From Blastococcus sp. CT_GayMR19 (GTDB lineage: Bacteria > Actinomycetota > Actinomycetes > Mycobacteriales > Geodermatophilaceae): a stretch of 64,000 bases of DNA. Every line of letters begins with the position of its first letter. The stretch's first letter is position 1. This document shows, in pieces, positions 27,217-36,391 of the stretch. The DNA is taken from contig NZ_SPQL01000007.1 in the NCBI RefSeq assembly GCF_004570385.1, positions 1 through 64,000 on the forward strand. The letters run 5' to 3'. The notes below the pieces were generated by a model. It saw only the letters and a program-made list of their open reading frames with translations. It was not told the DNA's origin and ran no database searches. The position numbers and the translations under genes are program-made.

Positions 27217-27755
27217 GGCTAGGGCCCGCCCACTCGGGCCCACTGTGGAGGTACGGGAGCGCATTGGTAGTCGCCGGCTCGCTGCTGGCGACGGCCGGTT
27301 GCGAGGGATCTGTCGGGACGAGCGCCACTGGCAGCCAGGCCACGTCATCGCCCAGGCCCGCCGCCAAGAAGACCTGTCCCGACGTTTCCTGGGATCCGCC
27401 CGCCTCGCTGCACGTGGTGCAGACCAGCCGTGAACTCGTCGGGTTCAGTCCCACGGTTCTCGGGGTGGAGAGCACGTGGGCCGGCGACGGATTCACGGCC
27501 GTGACCGTCGCCGGCGGGTACGTGGACGACCTCACGGAAACCTACGACGACCTGCACGTCACCTCGTCGCGCGTCCTCGATAACGGGGCAGAGGCTGAGA
27601 TACTCCAGGGCCAACTCCTGGACGAACCGGTGCTCGTCGTCGTCTGGCGCGACCCAGGCGTGGACGTCCCGTGCGACGTCCACGCCCTCGTGGTCACCGG
27701 CGCTGACGCCGCGCTGGAGGAAGAGCTTCTCCGCGGTCTGCAAGCGGGCCCGTGA
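27213..27755 (+). CDS. Lipoprotein of unknown function
   Basis: This 180-residue protein is the last gene of the operon, with a GTG start overlapping the previous stop by 4 bp. A hydrophobic N-terminus ends in the lipobox LLATAGC, so it should be lipid-modified and exported. The mature part (about 55-180) is a compact alpha/beta domain with two further cysteines (in KKTCPD and DVPCDVHA) that may pair. No family was recognised. Context suggests it assists the neighbouring surface enzymes. Confidence 0.75.
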   Translation: MRLGPAHSGPLWRYGSALVVAGSLLATAGCEGSVGTSATGSQATSSPRPAAKKTCPDVSWDPPASLHVVQTSRELVGFSPTVLGVESTWAGDGFTAVTVAGGYVDDLTETYDDLHVTSSRVLDNGAEAEILQGQLLDEPVLVVVWRDPGVDVPCDVHALVVTGADAALEEELLRGLQAGP

Positions 27756-27756
27756 A

Positions 27757-27800
27757 TGATGTGGTGAAGGAGTGCATCCCTCCGCTTCTTCACCACATCA
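27757..27800. terminator. Strong hairpin terminator between convergent genes
   Basis: Arms TGATGTGGTGAAG and CTTCACCACATCA pair perfectly over 13 bp, and the stem extends inward through G-T wobbles to a short loop. It starts two bases after the lipoprotein stop codon and lies 26 bp before the convergent DUF1996 gene's stop, so it can serve both transcripts. There is no U-run. Confidence 0.85.
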
Positions 27801-27825
27801 GCTGTCGTGCGCCGTTCGAGACTTC

Positions 27826-29094
27826 CTACCGCAGTTCGACGGTGTTTCGAGCCGACAGCTTGCCGGCGTTGGCGGTCACGGACACCTCGGCGGATCCGGA
27901 CCACGACCCAGGAATGCTCAGCGAGGCGGAGAAGGTCCCATCATGGCCCGCCTCCACCACAGCACTGCGCTTGGAGCCGCCGAACGATACGACGACCTTC
28001 GCCGAGACGTGCGCGGGGAAGCGGGCACCATCAACTGCAAGTCGCGTGCCCGACCGCTGAGCCGGGGTGATAGCAGGCGCTGACGACGACGCGGTAGCTG
28101 ACGGGGACTTGGTCGGAGCCGGAGCAGCCGTGGCCGTGGGGCGCGGGGCCGCCGCCGAACCGGACGGCACCGTCGTCTTCATACCAGGAGGCATCCGGCT
28201 GTCGGACACGGTCTCGCAGAAGCGATGAGCGTAGATGCAGTGCTTCATGAGTTCGGCCATGGCCGCGGGCTTCCAGGCGTTCAGGAAGTCCGCGTGCAGC
28301 GTCATCGGACTGTTCATCGAGGCCAAGGTGATCTTGCCGCCTGTTCGCCCCTTGGTGAACCGCTCGGCCAAGGTCAGCTGCGGGATTTGCACAGGGTGGG
28401 CAGCGTCGCACTTGAAGTCCTTCGCGTACGACATGTGCGACTTGTGATCGGCGGAATCGAGGTTCTTGCCGTCCCAGCAGTTGGGGAAGACCACAGAGGC
28501 TTCCAGCAACGCGCGGGGACCGCAGTTCGGCGGCAACGACTGCTTTCTCACCGTCGCACCCTCTCCTTCGATGCGGCACTGGAAGCCCGCGATCCCGGCA
28601 CTCTGGGGCGATGTGGCCATTGCATCGCCCGCGAGGATCTTGAGGCCGAAGGGGATGGCGACCAATTTCGACGTATCCCTCGTGGCGGCACGGTAGTACG
28701 CGCGCACCTGATAAGGATTCAACGGTTTGCCGTCGACCAAGAGGGTGGGCATCCAGTACGAGGCGGTGTCCCCGGAGTTCGTGCAGTTGGTGCGCTGGTT
28801 GACCAATTGCTCCGCTGTGGAATAGGCGTTGATGCTGGTATTTCCGCTGAAGGTGTGGTCGTGGGCGCGCCCGGGCATGCCGGGGAAAACGATCGGATCA
28901 TCCGGAGCGTTCTTCGTCACCTGGCATGTGGTGACCCAGTCGACGTGCTGGGGGAAGTCGGACGCGGACGGTGACAGGATCCGGAAGCCGTCCGCGGAAG
29001 CCGGGTTGTTCGTTCCGTCCAGAATTGTCAGGACACCGAACACCGTCGCGGCAAGGGCGGCCACCAACAATCTGGATCGACCTACACGGGACAT
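27826..29094 (-). CDS. Secreted DUF1996 protein with C-terminal Ig-like domain
   Basis: This 422-residue protein has a signal segment (about 8-34). The DUF1996 domain (about 40-300) has family features HDHTFSGNTSINAYST, YWMPTL, LPPNCGPRALL and VVFPNCWDGKNLD, with paired His and several Cys. A Pro/Ala/Ser-rich linker follows (about 310-345), then an Ig-like module (about 350-422). DUF1996 proteins are exported and of unknown function, common in fungi and actinobacteria, often beside polysaccharide-active genes. The His/Asp cluster suggests metal or glycan binding but that is inference. The ribosome site GAGG is 11 nt before the ATG. Confidence 0.82.
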   Translation of the reverse strand: MSRVGRSRLLVAALAATVFGVLTILDGTNNPASADGFRILSPSASDFPQHVDWVTTCQVTKNAPDDPIVFPGMPGRAHDHTFSGNTSINAYSTAEQLVNQRTNCTNSGDTASYWMPTLLVDGKPLNPYQVRAYYRAATRDTSKLVAIPFGLKILAGDAMATSPQSAGIAGFQCRIEGEGATVRKQSLPPNCGPRALLEASVVFPNCWDGKNLDSADHKSHMSYAKDFKCDAAHPVQIPQLTLAERFTKGRTGGKITLASMNSPMTLHADFLNAWKPAAMAELMKHCIYAHRFCETVSDSRMPPGMKTTVPSGSAAAPRPTATAAPAPTKSPSATASSSAPAITPAQRSGTRLAVDGARFPAHVSAKVVVSFGGSKRSAVVEAGHDGTFSASLSIPGSWSGSAEVSVTANAGKLSARNTVELR

Positions 29095-29650
29095 GACAGC
29101 AATCGCCTCATCTTGAGCTCAGGGTTTGGAGTCTTGGTCACGAGCGCCTCTCACCCCCCGACACGAGGCAGCCCGAATCGTCATCTGCGTCGGCGAGGTC
29201 CTTGTCACGGAGTCGCTCGGCGAACCACTTGGACTGGACGTGTAGCACAGAGCGCGGCCATACGGCACCTGTGAGCGCATTCGTCCCAGGAGGTCTCGGC
29301 GCGTGATCCGCCGGACAAGCCAGGCAATGCCGAGCTGATGGCCAGATTCTTGTCGGCGGCCTGCGCGCCAGCGCAAACTGCCCAGCGCGGTCTGGCTCGG
29401 ACGCAGAGATGTGCAGGAGACGTGGGGGTCAAGAAGGCCTCTGATGACCGTGACCGCCTTCGAGGAACTGTCGGCAGTTTCAACGTGCTGCCGGCGCGAC
29501 CTCCATTCGAATCGACCTCGCTCGAGTGCGATGCTCTCACGTCTATCTCACTGTGTGCAAGTGCGCCATCACGCAGAGGCCGGGGCGGATCAAGCCGCCG
29601 CGCGAACGGATCCGAGGAGGGGGCCGTCGCGACGGGCCGGTCACGAACCG
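29095..29650. other. Intergenic without recognised gene
   Basis: More than 550 bp lie upstream of the DUF1996 gene. Base composition is lower in GC than the flanking genes and no frame shows actinobacterial codon bias, a ribosome site and a sensible protein together. It may hold the DUF1996 promoter and decayed sequence. Confidence 0.4.
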
Positions 29651-29690
29651 CCGCGGCGCCCTGCTGGAGATCTCCAGCAGGGCGCCGCGG
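29651..29690. terminator. 40-bp perfect palindrome, likely terminator
   Basis: Two 20-base arms (CCGCGGCGCCCTGCTGGAGA and its exact complement) abut with no spacer. The palindrome lies 20 bp beyond the stop codon of the fusion protein at 29711 and would fold into a very stable hairpin at the end of that transcript. No U-run follows. Confidence 0.75.
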
Positions 29691-29710
29691 GCGGCTTGGC
29701 GCGGGATCGC

Positions 29711-32215
29711 TCAGTCCGCCGCGCTACGGCTACGGGGGTGCGCCTCGGCGCCGCCCCAGGTGCGGGGCCTTGACACCGGGGAGCGAGGTGCCTCTGGAAC
29801 TGCCGGAGCGGTGCGCCGATCCTGCTCGAGCAATGCCGGGATCGTGTCAGCCCAACCGAAGGACGGGGAAGCGATCCTGCGCAGGCCCATCCGCGATACC
29901 GCGGACGTCAGGACCGCCCGCTCCATTCGCTGCAGCTCGGCGTAGTCACGGTCACCCAGCACCCACACGGGCGCCAGGTACTGGAACGGCGGGAAGCCGT
30001 ACGCATCTGCCGTGTTCACCATCAGCTCATCAACGGCTTCGGTGGCCGTGACCTCGCTGAGCCTGTCGTCGCCACGCTCAATGAGGAAGAGATCGCGCAC
30101 CGTCGTCGAGGATCCGGTCCGGCAGGGGACCAACCGGTCCACGTTGTACTTCGGTGGCGGGACCAGGATCTGGGTGATCGAGTTGATCGCCATGATCGGC
30201 AGGTTGTACCGGGAGAGCACGAGGGCCAGCGAACGCCCCTCCTTGGAGTGCAGCCGGCTCTGGATCCGCAGCCGACGCCATTCCGCGGGACTGAGGTCGC
30301 TGGCCTCCACGGCGCGCAGCGTGTGCTGGCTGATAGTCAGGGGCTTCGGGAACGACAGCGCCGTAGCCTGGGGGTCGAGGATTGTCATGTCGTCGGACAG
30401 GAACTCGCCGCCGTGCTCGCGCAGCAGCCGGAGGATCGTGCCCGTCTTTCCCGTGTCGGTGCGCGCGGAGAGCATGATGCCGTGACCATCGAGGTTCAGG
30501 CATGCCGAATGCAGCAACATCCGGCCACGGTCGGCCACTACGAACCGGAGCAGCGCCTCGAGGATGTTGGTGTAGACCACGTGCGGTGACCGGGCCAAGA
30601 GCGGCCCCACGGTGACCTCGATGGTCGAGCCCATGTCGATCCGGAAGTTGGAGCCCAGCCGGCCCAGGTGTTCCTCGTAGCGCAGCGCCCTTGGGTTGAC
30701 GAACTGCGTCACGACGGCCCGGCCGATCGGCATGCCACGGCCGACGTCGCCAACGCGTACTGCGATGTCCATGTCCCCGTCGAGCCACTGAGCCCGGAAG
30801 TACTCCAACTCCGGCAGTCGCACCTGCGAGCCGATGGTGATCATGCCGGCGACGTCGTAGCGGTAAGGCAGGTACCGGATCCGCTTCGCCCGAGCGCGGT
30901 CGACCTTCGACCCGTCCGCCGCGAGGTCCACGAGGTGCTTCACGGGCTCGACCGGCGGCAACTCTGTCTGCACGGCTATCGCCTCCGCGCGGCGGCCGAA
31001 GATCAAGCGGTCACTGATCACGTAGCGCGCCGCGAAGAGCGCCACGAGGGTGATGAAGTTGGCCGACAGCACCCCCAAGCCGACATGCACGAGAGTCCAC
31101 AGCAGCGGTAGCCGTAACAGCAGCGCGAGGTTGTTCATCGCGGCGAAGCGCCACAGTCGTCCCCACGCGCCACCCTTGCCCGAGGTACGGAACACGACGC
31201 GGTCGGTGAGGAGGAAGTTCCACAGCGTGGAGACCTGCGTGGCCAGGGCTGCTGACAGGAGCAAAGGCAGCGCGAAGACCTCAAGGTGGAGCAGCCACAG
31301 CGCCGCCGAGTTGACGGCGATCCCCGACGCCCCGACGAGGCCGAACAGGATGAGCCTCGAGCGCGCGCGTGGTGCCCGGCGGGCCTCGGCGTTGCGCTCA
31401 CGCGCAATCTGCAGCCGGAGCCGCGCCAGGTGCCGGCCGAAGCGGAGCACCTCACGGACGGACGTCTTGCTCTCGCCGGCGTGTCGCGGAGCGAAGCGGA
31501 AGCTCACCTCGGCGGTGCGCAGATGCGGGTTCCGGACGATGAGCTCGAGAAGGATCTTGTAGCCGTAGGGCTGGAGGCGCTCGGTGTCGAGCGCCGCGAG
31601 GCGGACGGCGAAGAAGCCGCTCATCGGGTCGCTGACCCGCGCTGCGCGGCGGGGAAAGGCAACCTTCGCCACCCGGGTGGCGAACCTGGAGGAACCCTTG
31701 CGAGCACTGCCATCCAGACCGGTCGAGCTGCCGTGGCCTGCGTACCTGCTCGCGACGACGAGGTCGACGGCCTGTCGACGGGCCGTCGCAAACAGCTGCG
31801 GGACGATCTCCGGGGGGTGTTGTAGGTCCCCATCCATCACCAGGGCCCACGCGCCGCGAGCCGCCCGCATCCCACTGACGACGGCTGTGCTCAGGCCACC
31901 GGCCCGCTGGCCGGGCGCCCGCCGGAGGAGACGGACCGGTAGATCGAGCCGGCGCCCCACCCGGGCGACCTCCTCCGGGGTCTCATCATCGGAGTCGTCG
32001 ACGATGATGATTTCGGCGGCGGTCCCGGCCAGCGCAGCGCTTAGCCTGTCCAGCAACGGCTCCACGTTCTCGCGTTCATTCCGTGTCGGGATGATCACGG
32101 TGAGCTCCGGCCAGACTATGTTCAGGTCATCGTTGACCGTAATAATCTGAGGCTCAAACCCCACAGCCTGGTCTTGCGTGTTTCGATCAGAAGTCCGGAG
32201 ATCGTTTGAAGACAA
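29711..32215 (-). CDS. GT2 glycosyltransferase - GtrA - HPr-kinase-like fusion protein
   Basis: This 834-residue three-part protein starts with a GT2/DPM1-type polyprenyl-phosphate sugar synthase at residues about 37-265 (LTVIIPTRNERENVEPLL, DDSDDET at 73-79, DGD at 128-130, HAGESKTS at 245-252). A GtrA-type domain with four helices lies at about 287-408. Residues about 430-790 resemble the HPr-kinase/phosphorylase or PqqD-associated HprK-like fold: a Walker A SARTDTGKTG at 583-592 and an acidic FLSDDM at 606-611. DPM1 plus GtrA is known for making and flipping lipid-linked mannose or glucose; the C-terminal kinase-like part is unusual. The product could feed the GT39 enzyme at 21904. The only start is a TTG at 32215, so the exact N-terminus is uncertain. 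Confidence 0.83.
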   Translation of the reverse strand: MSSNDLRTSDRNTQDQAVGFEPQIITVNDDLNIVWPELTVIIPTRNERENVEPLLDRLSAALAGTAAEIIIVDDSDDETPEEVARVGRRLDLPVRLLRRAPGQRAGGLSTAVVSGMRAARGAWALVMDGDLQHPPEIVPQLFATARRQAVDLVVASRYAGHGSSTGLDGSARKGSSRFATRVAKVAFPRRAARVSDPMSGFFAVRLAALDTERLQPYGYKILLELIVRNPHLRTAEVSFRFAPRHAGESKTSVREVLRFGRHLARLRLQIARERNAEARRAPRARSRLILFGLVGASGIAVNSAALWLLHLEVFALPLLLSAALATQVSTLWNFLLTDRVVFRTSGKGGAWGRLWRFAAMNNLALLLRLPLLWTLVHVGLGVLSANFITLVALFAARYVISDRLIFGRRAEAIAVQTELPPVEPVKHLVDLAADGSKVDRARAKRIRYLPYRYDVAGMITIGSQVRLPELEYFRAQWLDGDMDIAVRVGDVGRGMPIGRAVVTQFVNPRALRYEEHLGRLGSNFRIDMGSTIEVTVGPLLARSPHVVYTNILEALLRFVVADRGRMLLHSACLNLDGHGIMLSARTDTGKTGTILRLLREHGGEFLSDDMTILDPQATALSFPKPLTISQHTLRAVEASDLSPAEWRRLRIQSRLHSKEGRSLALVLSRYNLPIMAINSITQILVPPPKYNVDRLVPCRTGSSTTVRDLFLIERGDDRLSEVTATEAVDELMVNTADAYGFPPFQYLAPVWVLGDRDYAELQRMERAVLTSAVSRMGLRRIASPSFGWADTIPALLEQDRRTAPAVPEAPRSPVSRPRTWGGAEAHPRSRSAAD

Positions 32216-32863
32216 GGCGACTACCCATTCTTGTCGAGGAGGCGCCGCACGCTAAAGTGGCGGCGAAAGTAGTTCCGCGGACGACTGGCGCCCGTCCGGC
32301 ATCATCGCCAGTAGCGCCTCACGGGCATGGTCGAACGTCACACCCAGCACGGGAAGTCCGGAGATCTGCGGCGATCAAGGTGAGCACGGACGAGCTCAGC
32401 GAAATGTCACCTGAGACGGGTTGCGACCTCCCTCATCAAGTGAATCCCGCGTGAACTATGCGGGAACACTAGGGGTCACCACCGTGACCGCACAATGGCT
32501 ACCGCCTCGAGAAATCTGACGTTTCCGAACGGCCATGTGCGCAACCGCGACAACCCTCGAAATACCTCTACAGCGGGTTACGTTACTGGTGCGTACTGTT
32601 CGATCATCCGGCCAGCCCGGGAAGTGCATGCTCTGCCCCGTGTCGCTGAGCTGCGCGGATCGTGGCCGGACGCCGGGAGACCTGTCGCGCGGGTCGACTG
32701 CCATCGCGCTCCACACCCAGACGCCGCCCGGGGCCGCCGTGCGCCGAACAGTTCCTCCGCCGGCGCCACCCTGAGGCCGCCTCGCCAGGCCAGGCAGCGT
32801 ACGAACGTCCGGGAGATCCGCCCGCGACGGGCACGGATACAAGCTTTCCGTGGAGCGGCCGGC
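32216..32863. other. Intergenic, mostly non-coding, 648 bp
   Basis: No convincing gene is present. A short minus-strand frame at 32252-32350 (33 codons, GTG start, reading LGVTFDHAREALLAMMPDGR) could be the tail of a lost gene or a very small protein just upstream of the fusion gene. Inverted repeats GTCAC-CACC-GTGAC and TCCCGC...GCGGGA occur near 32440-32495. No tRNA, including a tRNA-Sec, was found by eye. Confidence 0.35.
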
Positions 32864-33904
32864 TCAGCGGGTGACGGTAGGGACGTGCCCGTTCTCGCGG
32901 GCGACCATGCGCTCGCGCTGCGGGATCACCGTGTACTTCGGGTCTCGAGCGCTGACCATGCCGGCGTCGAAGACCCCGAAGCGGGTCAGCAGCGAGCCGG
33001 CGGCCAGGAGTGTTCCTGACGCGACCGCCCCGAGCCTGGTGCGCCCGGCCACCACGGTCAGCCCCGCGCCTGCCGCGGTGCACGCCTTCGCGGCTCGCAT
33101 CAGCTGTCCGGCCCGGCCCTCGTGATACGGCTCGCTGACGATCCCGTGGTCGTGCTCGACCCGGTGCACCACCGCCAGTTCGATGGACGCCCCGGCCACC
33201 GCCATCTTCCGCGACGGTCCGGCCTCCGCCACCGGCGTGAAGATCATCGTGAGGCCCCCACCGGCGGCCATCGCCGATCCCGCGAAGACGAACGGCAGCT
33301 GCTCGTGCGGCGCGCGCCACGACGGCACGGCCGTGTTGGCGAGCAGCACCGCGGTGTACGTCGCCATCGGCCCGCCGAACAGCGCCGACACGAGTCCACC
33401 GAAGCGCTTCAGCCGAGGGAACCAGCCGAGCAGCTCCACGGCCGCCGTCGCCCCCGCCGCCGCGCTGAACGGCGACAGGATGTACGTGCCCACCGACAGC
33501 GCGGACGTCGGCTTGATCACGCGCAACATGTGCAGGAACCGCTCCGGCCGGCCCAGGTCGTGCACCAGGAACACCACCGACGCGATCGACCCACCGCCGG
33601 CCACCAGCCGGGACGCGCGGGTCAGCGCCGGCCGGCCGCTGAGGTCGGCCATCGCACCCAGGATCGCCGACGTGCCCGCCGCTCCCCCGAGGAAGAGGTA
33701 GAGCGGCACGTCCGGCGACTTCCACACCGGCGCCTTGATGATCGGGCGCCCGTAGTAGGAGGTGAACTCGGCGTCGTCCACCATCGCGACCTCGCCGACC
33801 GCCCGGCGTCCGCTGCGGCGTCCCTTGCCGCCGCCTTTCTTCTTCCCGACCCAGCCGTCGGCCCGGCGCCAGCCGGCACCCGGCGTCGCCACTCCCTCGG
33901 TCAT
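32864..33904 (-). CDS. nrfD: NrfD-like membrane subunit of formate dehydrogenase
   Basis: This 346-residue polytopic protein of the NrfD/PsrC family has eight or so helices. It has the family stretches SPDVPLYLFLGGAAGTSAIL, VVFLVHDLGRPERFLHM and PMATYTAVLLANTAVPSW. Such subunits carry electrons from an iron-sulfur protein into the quinone pool. It lies 46 bp after the Fe-S subunit gene on the same strand, so the two are co-transcribed. The N-terminus (residues 1-40) is basic and Gly-rich and likely cytoplasmic. A decayed fragment of a relative lies at 19535-19645. Confidence 0.87.
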   Translation of the reverse strand: MTEGVATPGAGWRRADGWVGKKKGGGKGRRSGRRAVGEVAMVDDAEFTSYYGRPIIKAPVWKSPDVPLYLFLGGAAGTSAILGAMADLSGRPALTRASRLVAGGGSIASVVFLVHDLGRPERFLHMLRVIKPTSALSVGTYILSPFSAAAGATAAVELLGWFPRLKRFGGLVSALFGGPMATYTAVLLANTAVPSWRAPHEQLPFVFAGSAMAAGGGLTMIFTPVAEAGPSRKMAVAGASIELAVVHRVEHDHGIVSEPYHEGRAGQLMRAAKACTAAGAGLTVVAGRTRLGAVASGTLLAAGSLLTRFGVFDAGMVSARDPKYTVIPQRERMVARENGHVPTVTR

Positions 33905-33950
33905 GCCCGACCCCCCGCGGCCATCATGGCCATTCTGGCCGTCACGGACG

Positions 33951-35003
33951 TCACCGCTTCCGGGATCCGAGGACGGCGGACAGCGCCACCCCGACGATCA
34001 TGGCCGCGCCCGCGATGGCCGATCTCCACATCGCGGGCATGTCGTGGGCCGGGACGATCGGGTCCGGCGGCAGCCCGTAGACCTCCGGCTCGTCGAGCAG
34101 CAGGAAGAACGCCCCGTTGCCGCCGACGCCGTCGTTCTCGTCCCGGCCGTACAGCCGGGCCGTCTCCACGCCCTGCGACTTGAGCGTCGCCAGCCGGGCA
34201 TCGGCCCGCGCCTGCAGCTCGTCGAGGTCCCCGAACTGGATCGACTGCGTGGGGCACGCGGTCGCGCAGGCCGGCATCAGCCCGTCGGTCAGCCGGTCGT
34301 AACACATCGTGCACTTGAAGACCCGGCCGTCGCCCTTGCGCTGGTCGATGACGCCGTAGGGACACGAGGGCACGCAGTAGCCGCAGCCGTTGCAGATGTC
34401 CTGCTGGACGACGACGGTGCCGAACTCGCTGCGGAACAGCGCCCCGGTGGGGCAGGCGTCCAGGCAGCCGGCGTGCGTGCAGTGCTTGCACACGTCCGAC
34501 GACATCAGCCACCGGATCTCCCGGTCCCCCGACTGCGTCGTCTGCGGGTCGAACTCGGCGAGCGCCTCGGCGTTGAGCACGCTGGACTGGGCCTTGGCCA
34601 GGCTGTCCGGCTCGCGCAGGTCGAGGCCGAGGTCGGTCCCCGCACCAGCCCCCGGCAGGCCGACACCCGGCATCGGGAGGTCGACCGTCCGCGCCTGCTC
34701 GATGAAGGCGACGTGCCGCCAGGTGTTCGCCCCGAGCTGGCCGGTGTTGTCGTACGACATGCCCGACAGCCCGAGGGCGTCCCGGTTGCCGTGCGAGTCG
34801 TCCATCGGGAGCGTGTTCCACTCCTTGCAGGCCACCTCGCAGGCCTTGCAGCCGATGCACACCGAGGTGTCGGTGAAGAAGCCGACCCGTGGCGGGTGGT
34901 CCGGCTCGTAGCCGTCCACCTGCTGGACGTCGGGCAGCGGCCCGAACAGGCGGTTGCCGGGATCGTTCTCCTTGAGAGCTGGGCTCGCCGAGCTCACCGT
35001 CAT
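33951..35003 (-). CDS. Formate dehydrogenase iron-sulfur (beta) subunit
   Basis: This 350-residue ferredoxin-type subunit has four cysteine clusters: CIGCKACEVAC, CKHCTHAGCLDAC, CNGCGYCVPSC and CTMCYDRL...CATAC. They would bind four [4Fe-4S] centres as in FdnH/FdhH-type beta subunits. The C-terminus has a membrane helix (MWRSAIAGAAMIVGVALSAV) and a basic end. It takes electrons from the catalytic subunit at 46384-49662 and passes them to the NrfD-like subunit. The ATG at 35003 is preceded by GGGAG at 7 nt. No export signal is present. It is divergent from the NagZ-like gene with a 151-bp spacer. Confidence 0.92.
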   Translation of the reverse strand: MTVSSASPALKENDPGNRLFGPLPDVQQVDGYEPDHPPRVGFFTDTSVCIGCKACEVACKEWNTLPMDDSHGNRDALGLSGMSYDNTGQLGANTWRHVAFIEQARTVDLPMPGVGLPGAGAGTDLGLDLREPDSLAKAQSSVLNAEALAEFDPQTTQSGDREIRWLMSSDVCKHCTHAGCLDACPTGALFRSEFGTVVVQQDICNGCGYCVPSCPYGVIDQRKGDGRVFKCTMCYDRLTDGLMPACATACPTQSIQFGDLDELQARADARLATLKSQGVETARLYGRDENDGVGGNGAFFLLLDEPEVYGLPPDPIVPAHDMPAMWRSAIAGAAMIVGVALSAVLGSRKR

Positions 35004-35154
35004 CGTGAAACTCCCGGGCCGGTCGTCATCGCCACAGTATGTTGGAGCCGAAGATGGGCCGCCCGACGAGCGGTCCCCGCGGCGTCCCGGAGCCCTGTTG
35101 CGTGCACGGCCGGCGGGCTCCGATCCCGACGGTCGACGACGCGTGAGGAGTCGC

Positions 35155-36360
35155 ATGCGCCGGTCAGTGCCCCGACGATCCGCGCTGCTCGCCCTGCTGT
35201 GCTGCCTGGCCACCGCCTGCGCGTCGTCGCCCGTCCCCGAGGCGCAACGGACGGCGGAGCCGGCGCGGTCGTCCGCCGCGGCGACGCCGACCCCGGACCC
35301 TGAAGCCGCGCGGCAGGCGGCACTCGACGCACAGGTGACGGCGACGCTGGCGCGCCTGGACCGGGACGGGCAGCTGGCCCAGCTGTTCGTCGTGGGGGTC
35401 CATCTCGACGACCTCTCCGCGGCGGACCCTCTGGTGCGCGACACCCGGGTCGGCGGGATCTTCCTGCGTGGCCGGAGCACCGTGTCCACCACGGAGCTGG
35501 CCGCGACGACGGCCCGGTGGAGATCGCTGTCGCCGGGCGCAGCGCCCTGGGTCGCCGCGGATCAGGAGGGCGGACGGGTCCAGACCCTCAGCGGCCCGGG
35601 ATTCGGCGCGCTCCCCGCGGCGTGGGAGCAGGCGCAGCTCCCGCCGGCTCAGCTCGCCGCGGTCGCCGACGGGATGGGCGCCTCGCTCGCGAGCGCAGGG
35701 GTCACCCTGAACCTCGCGCCCGTCGCCGACGTCGTCCCGGCCGGGACGGAGGGTGGCAACGCACCGATCGGCGCCCTCGGCAGGCACTACGGCAGCACCG
35801 CCGCGACGATGACCCCGACCGCGCAGGTCGTGATCGACGGCCTCGCCGCGCATGGCGTGACGGCGACCCTCAAGCACTTCCCGGGGCTCGGGCACGTGCA
35901 GGAGAACACCGACAACGCGGTCGGCGTGACGGACACCGTCATCGGCGCGGACCACGAGCAGGTCGCTGCCTTCGGCCGGCTCGCCCGGTCGCCGTCGAGT
36001 CCCTTCGTGATGATGTCGTCGGCCACGTACGCGCAGATCGATCCCGCTGGCCAGGCGGCGTTCTCCCGCCCCGTGGTGACCGACCTCCTGCGCGGACAGC
36101 TCGGTTTCGGCGGTGTCGTGATCTCCGACGACCTGGGTGCGGCCATCGCCGTGCAGGACCTGCCCCCCGGCGAGCGCGCCGTCCGCTTCCTGGCCGCCGG
36201 CGGAACCCTCGTCCTCACCGTGGACTCGCGCGTCGCGCCCGAGATGCTGGCCGCCGTCCGCGACCGGGCGGCAGCCGATCCGGCGTTCGCCGCCGCCGTG
36301 GACGGCGCCGTGCGGACGGCCCTCCTGGCCAAGGCCCGCCTCGGGATGCTGCCGGGCTGA
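35155..36360 (+). CDS. GH3 beta-N-acetylhexosaminidase (NagZ-like) lipoprotein
   Basis: This 401-residue protein has an N-terminal signal ending in the lipobox LATAC. A glycoside hydrolase family 3 barrel follows, with AADQEGGRVQTLSG, the NagZ-type loop KHFPGLGHV (Lys240-His241) and VVISDDLGA (Asp325/Asp326), where the nucleophile lies. It would remove N-acetylglucosamine from muropeptides or wall polymers at the outer face of the membrane. A GAGGAG motif precedes the ATG at 35155 by only 4 nt, and an in-frame GTG at 35143 is an alternative start. It is transcribed divergently from the formate dehydrogenase beta subunit and convergently with the gene at 36392. Confidence 0.9.
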   Translation: MRRSVPRRSALLALLCCLATACASSPVPEAQRTAEPARSSAAATPTPDPEAARQAALDAQVTATLARLDRDGQLAQLFVVGVHLDDLSAADPLVRDTRVGGIFLRGRSTVSTTELAATTARWRSLSPGAAPWVAADQEGGRVQTLSGPGFGALPAAWEQAQLPPAQLAAVADGMGASLASAGVTLNLAPVADVVPAGTEGGNAPIGALGRHYGSTAATMTPTAQVVIDGLAAHGVTATLKHFPGLGHVQENTDNAVGVTDTVIGADHEQVAAFGRLARSPSSPFVMMSSATYAQIDPAGQAAFSRPVVTDLLRGQLGFGGVVISDDLGAAIAVQDLPPGERAVRFLAAGGTLVLTVDSRVAPEMLAAVRDRAAADPAFAAAVDGAVRTALLAKARLGMLPG

Positions 36361-36391
36361 GGGGCCCCTGGGACGGGTCGCCGGCCGCCCG

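Noticed and set aside
32381-32863. Possible tRNA-Sec with CUA anticodon near the formate dehydrogenase genes
   Set aside because: Candidate CTA triplets were not set in a proper anticodon loop (no T33/R37 context) and no acceptor or T-arm pairing was found.
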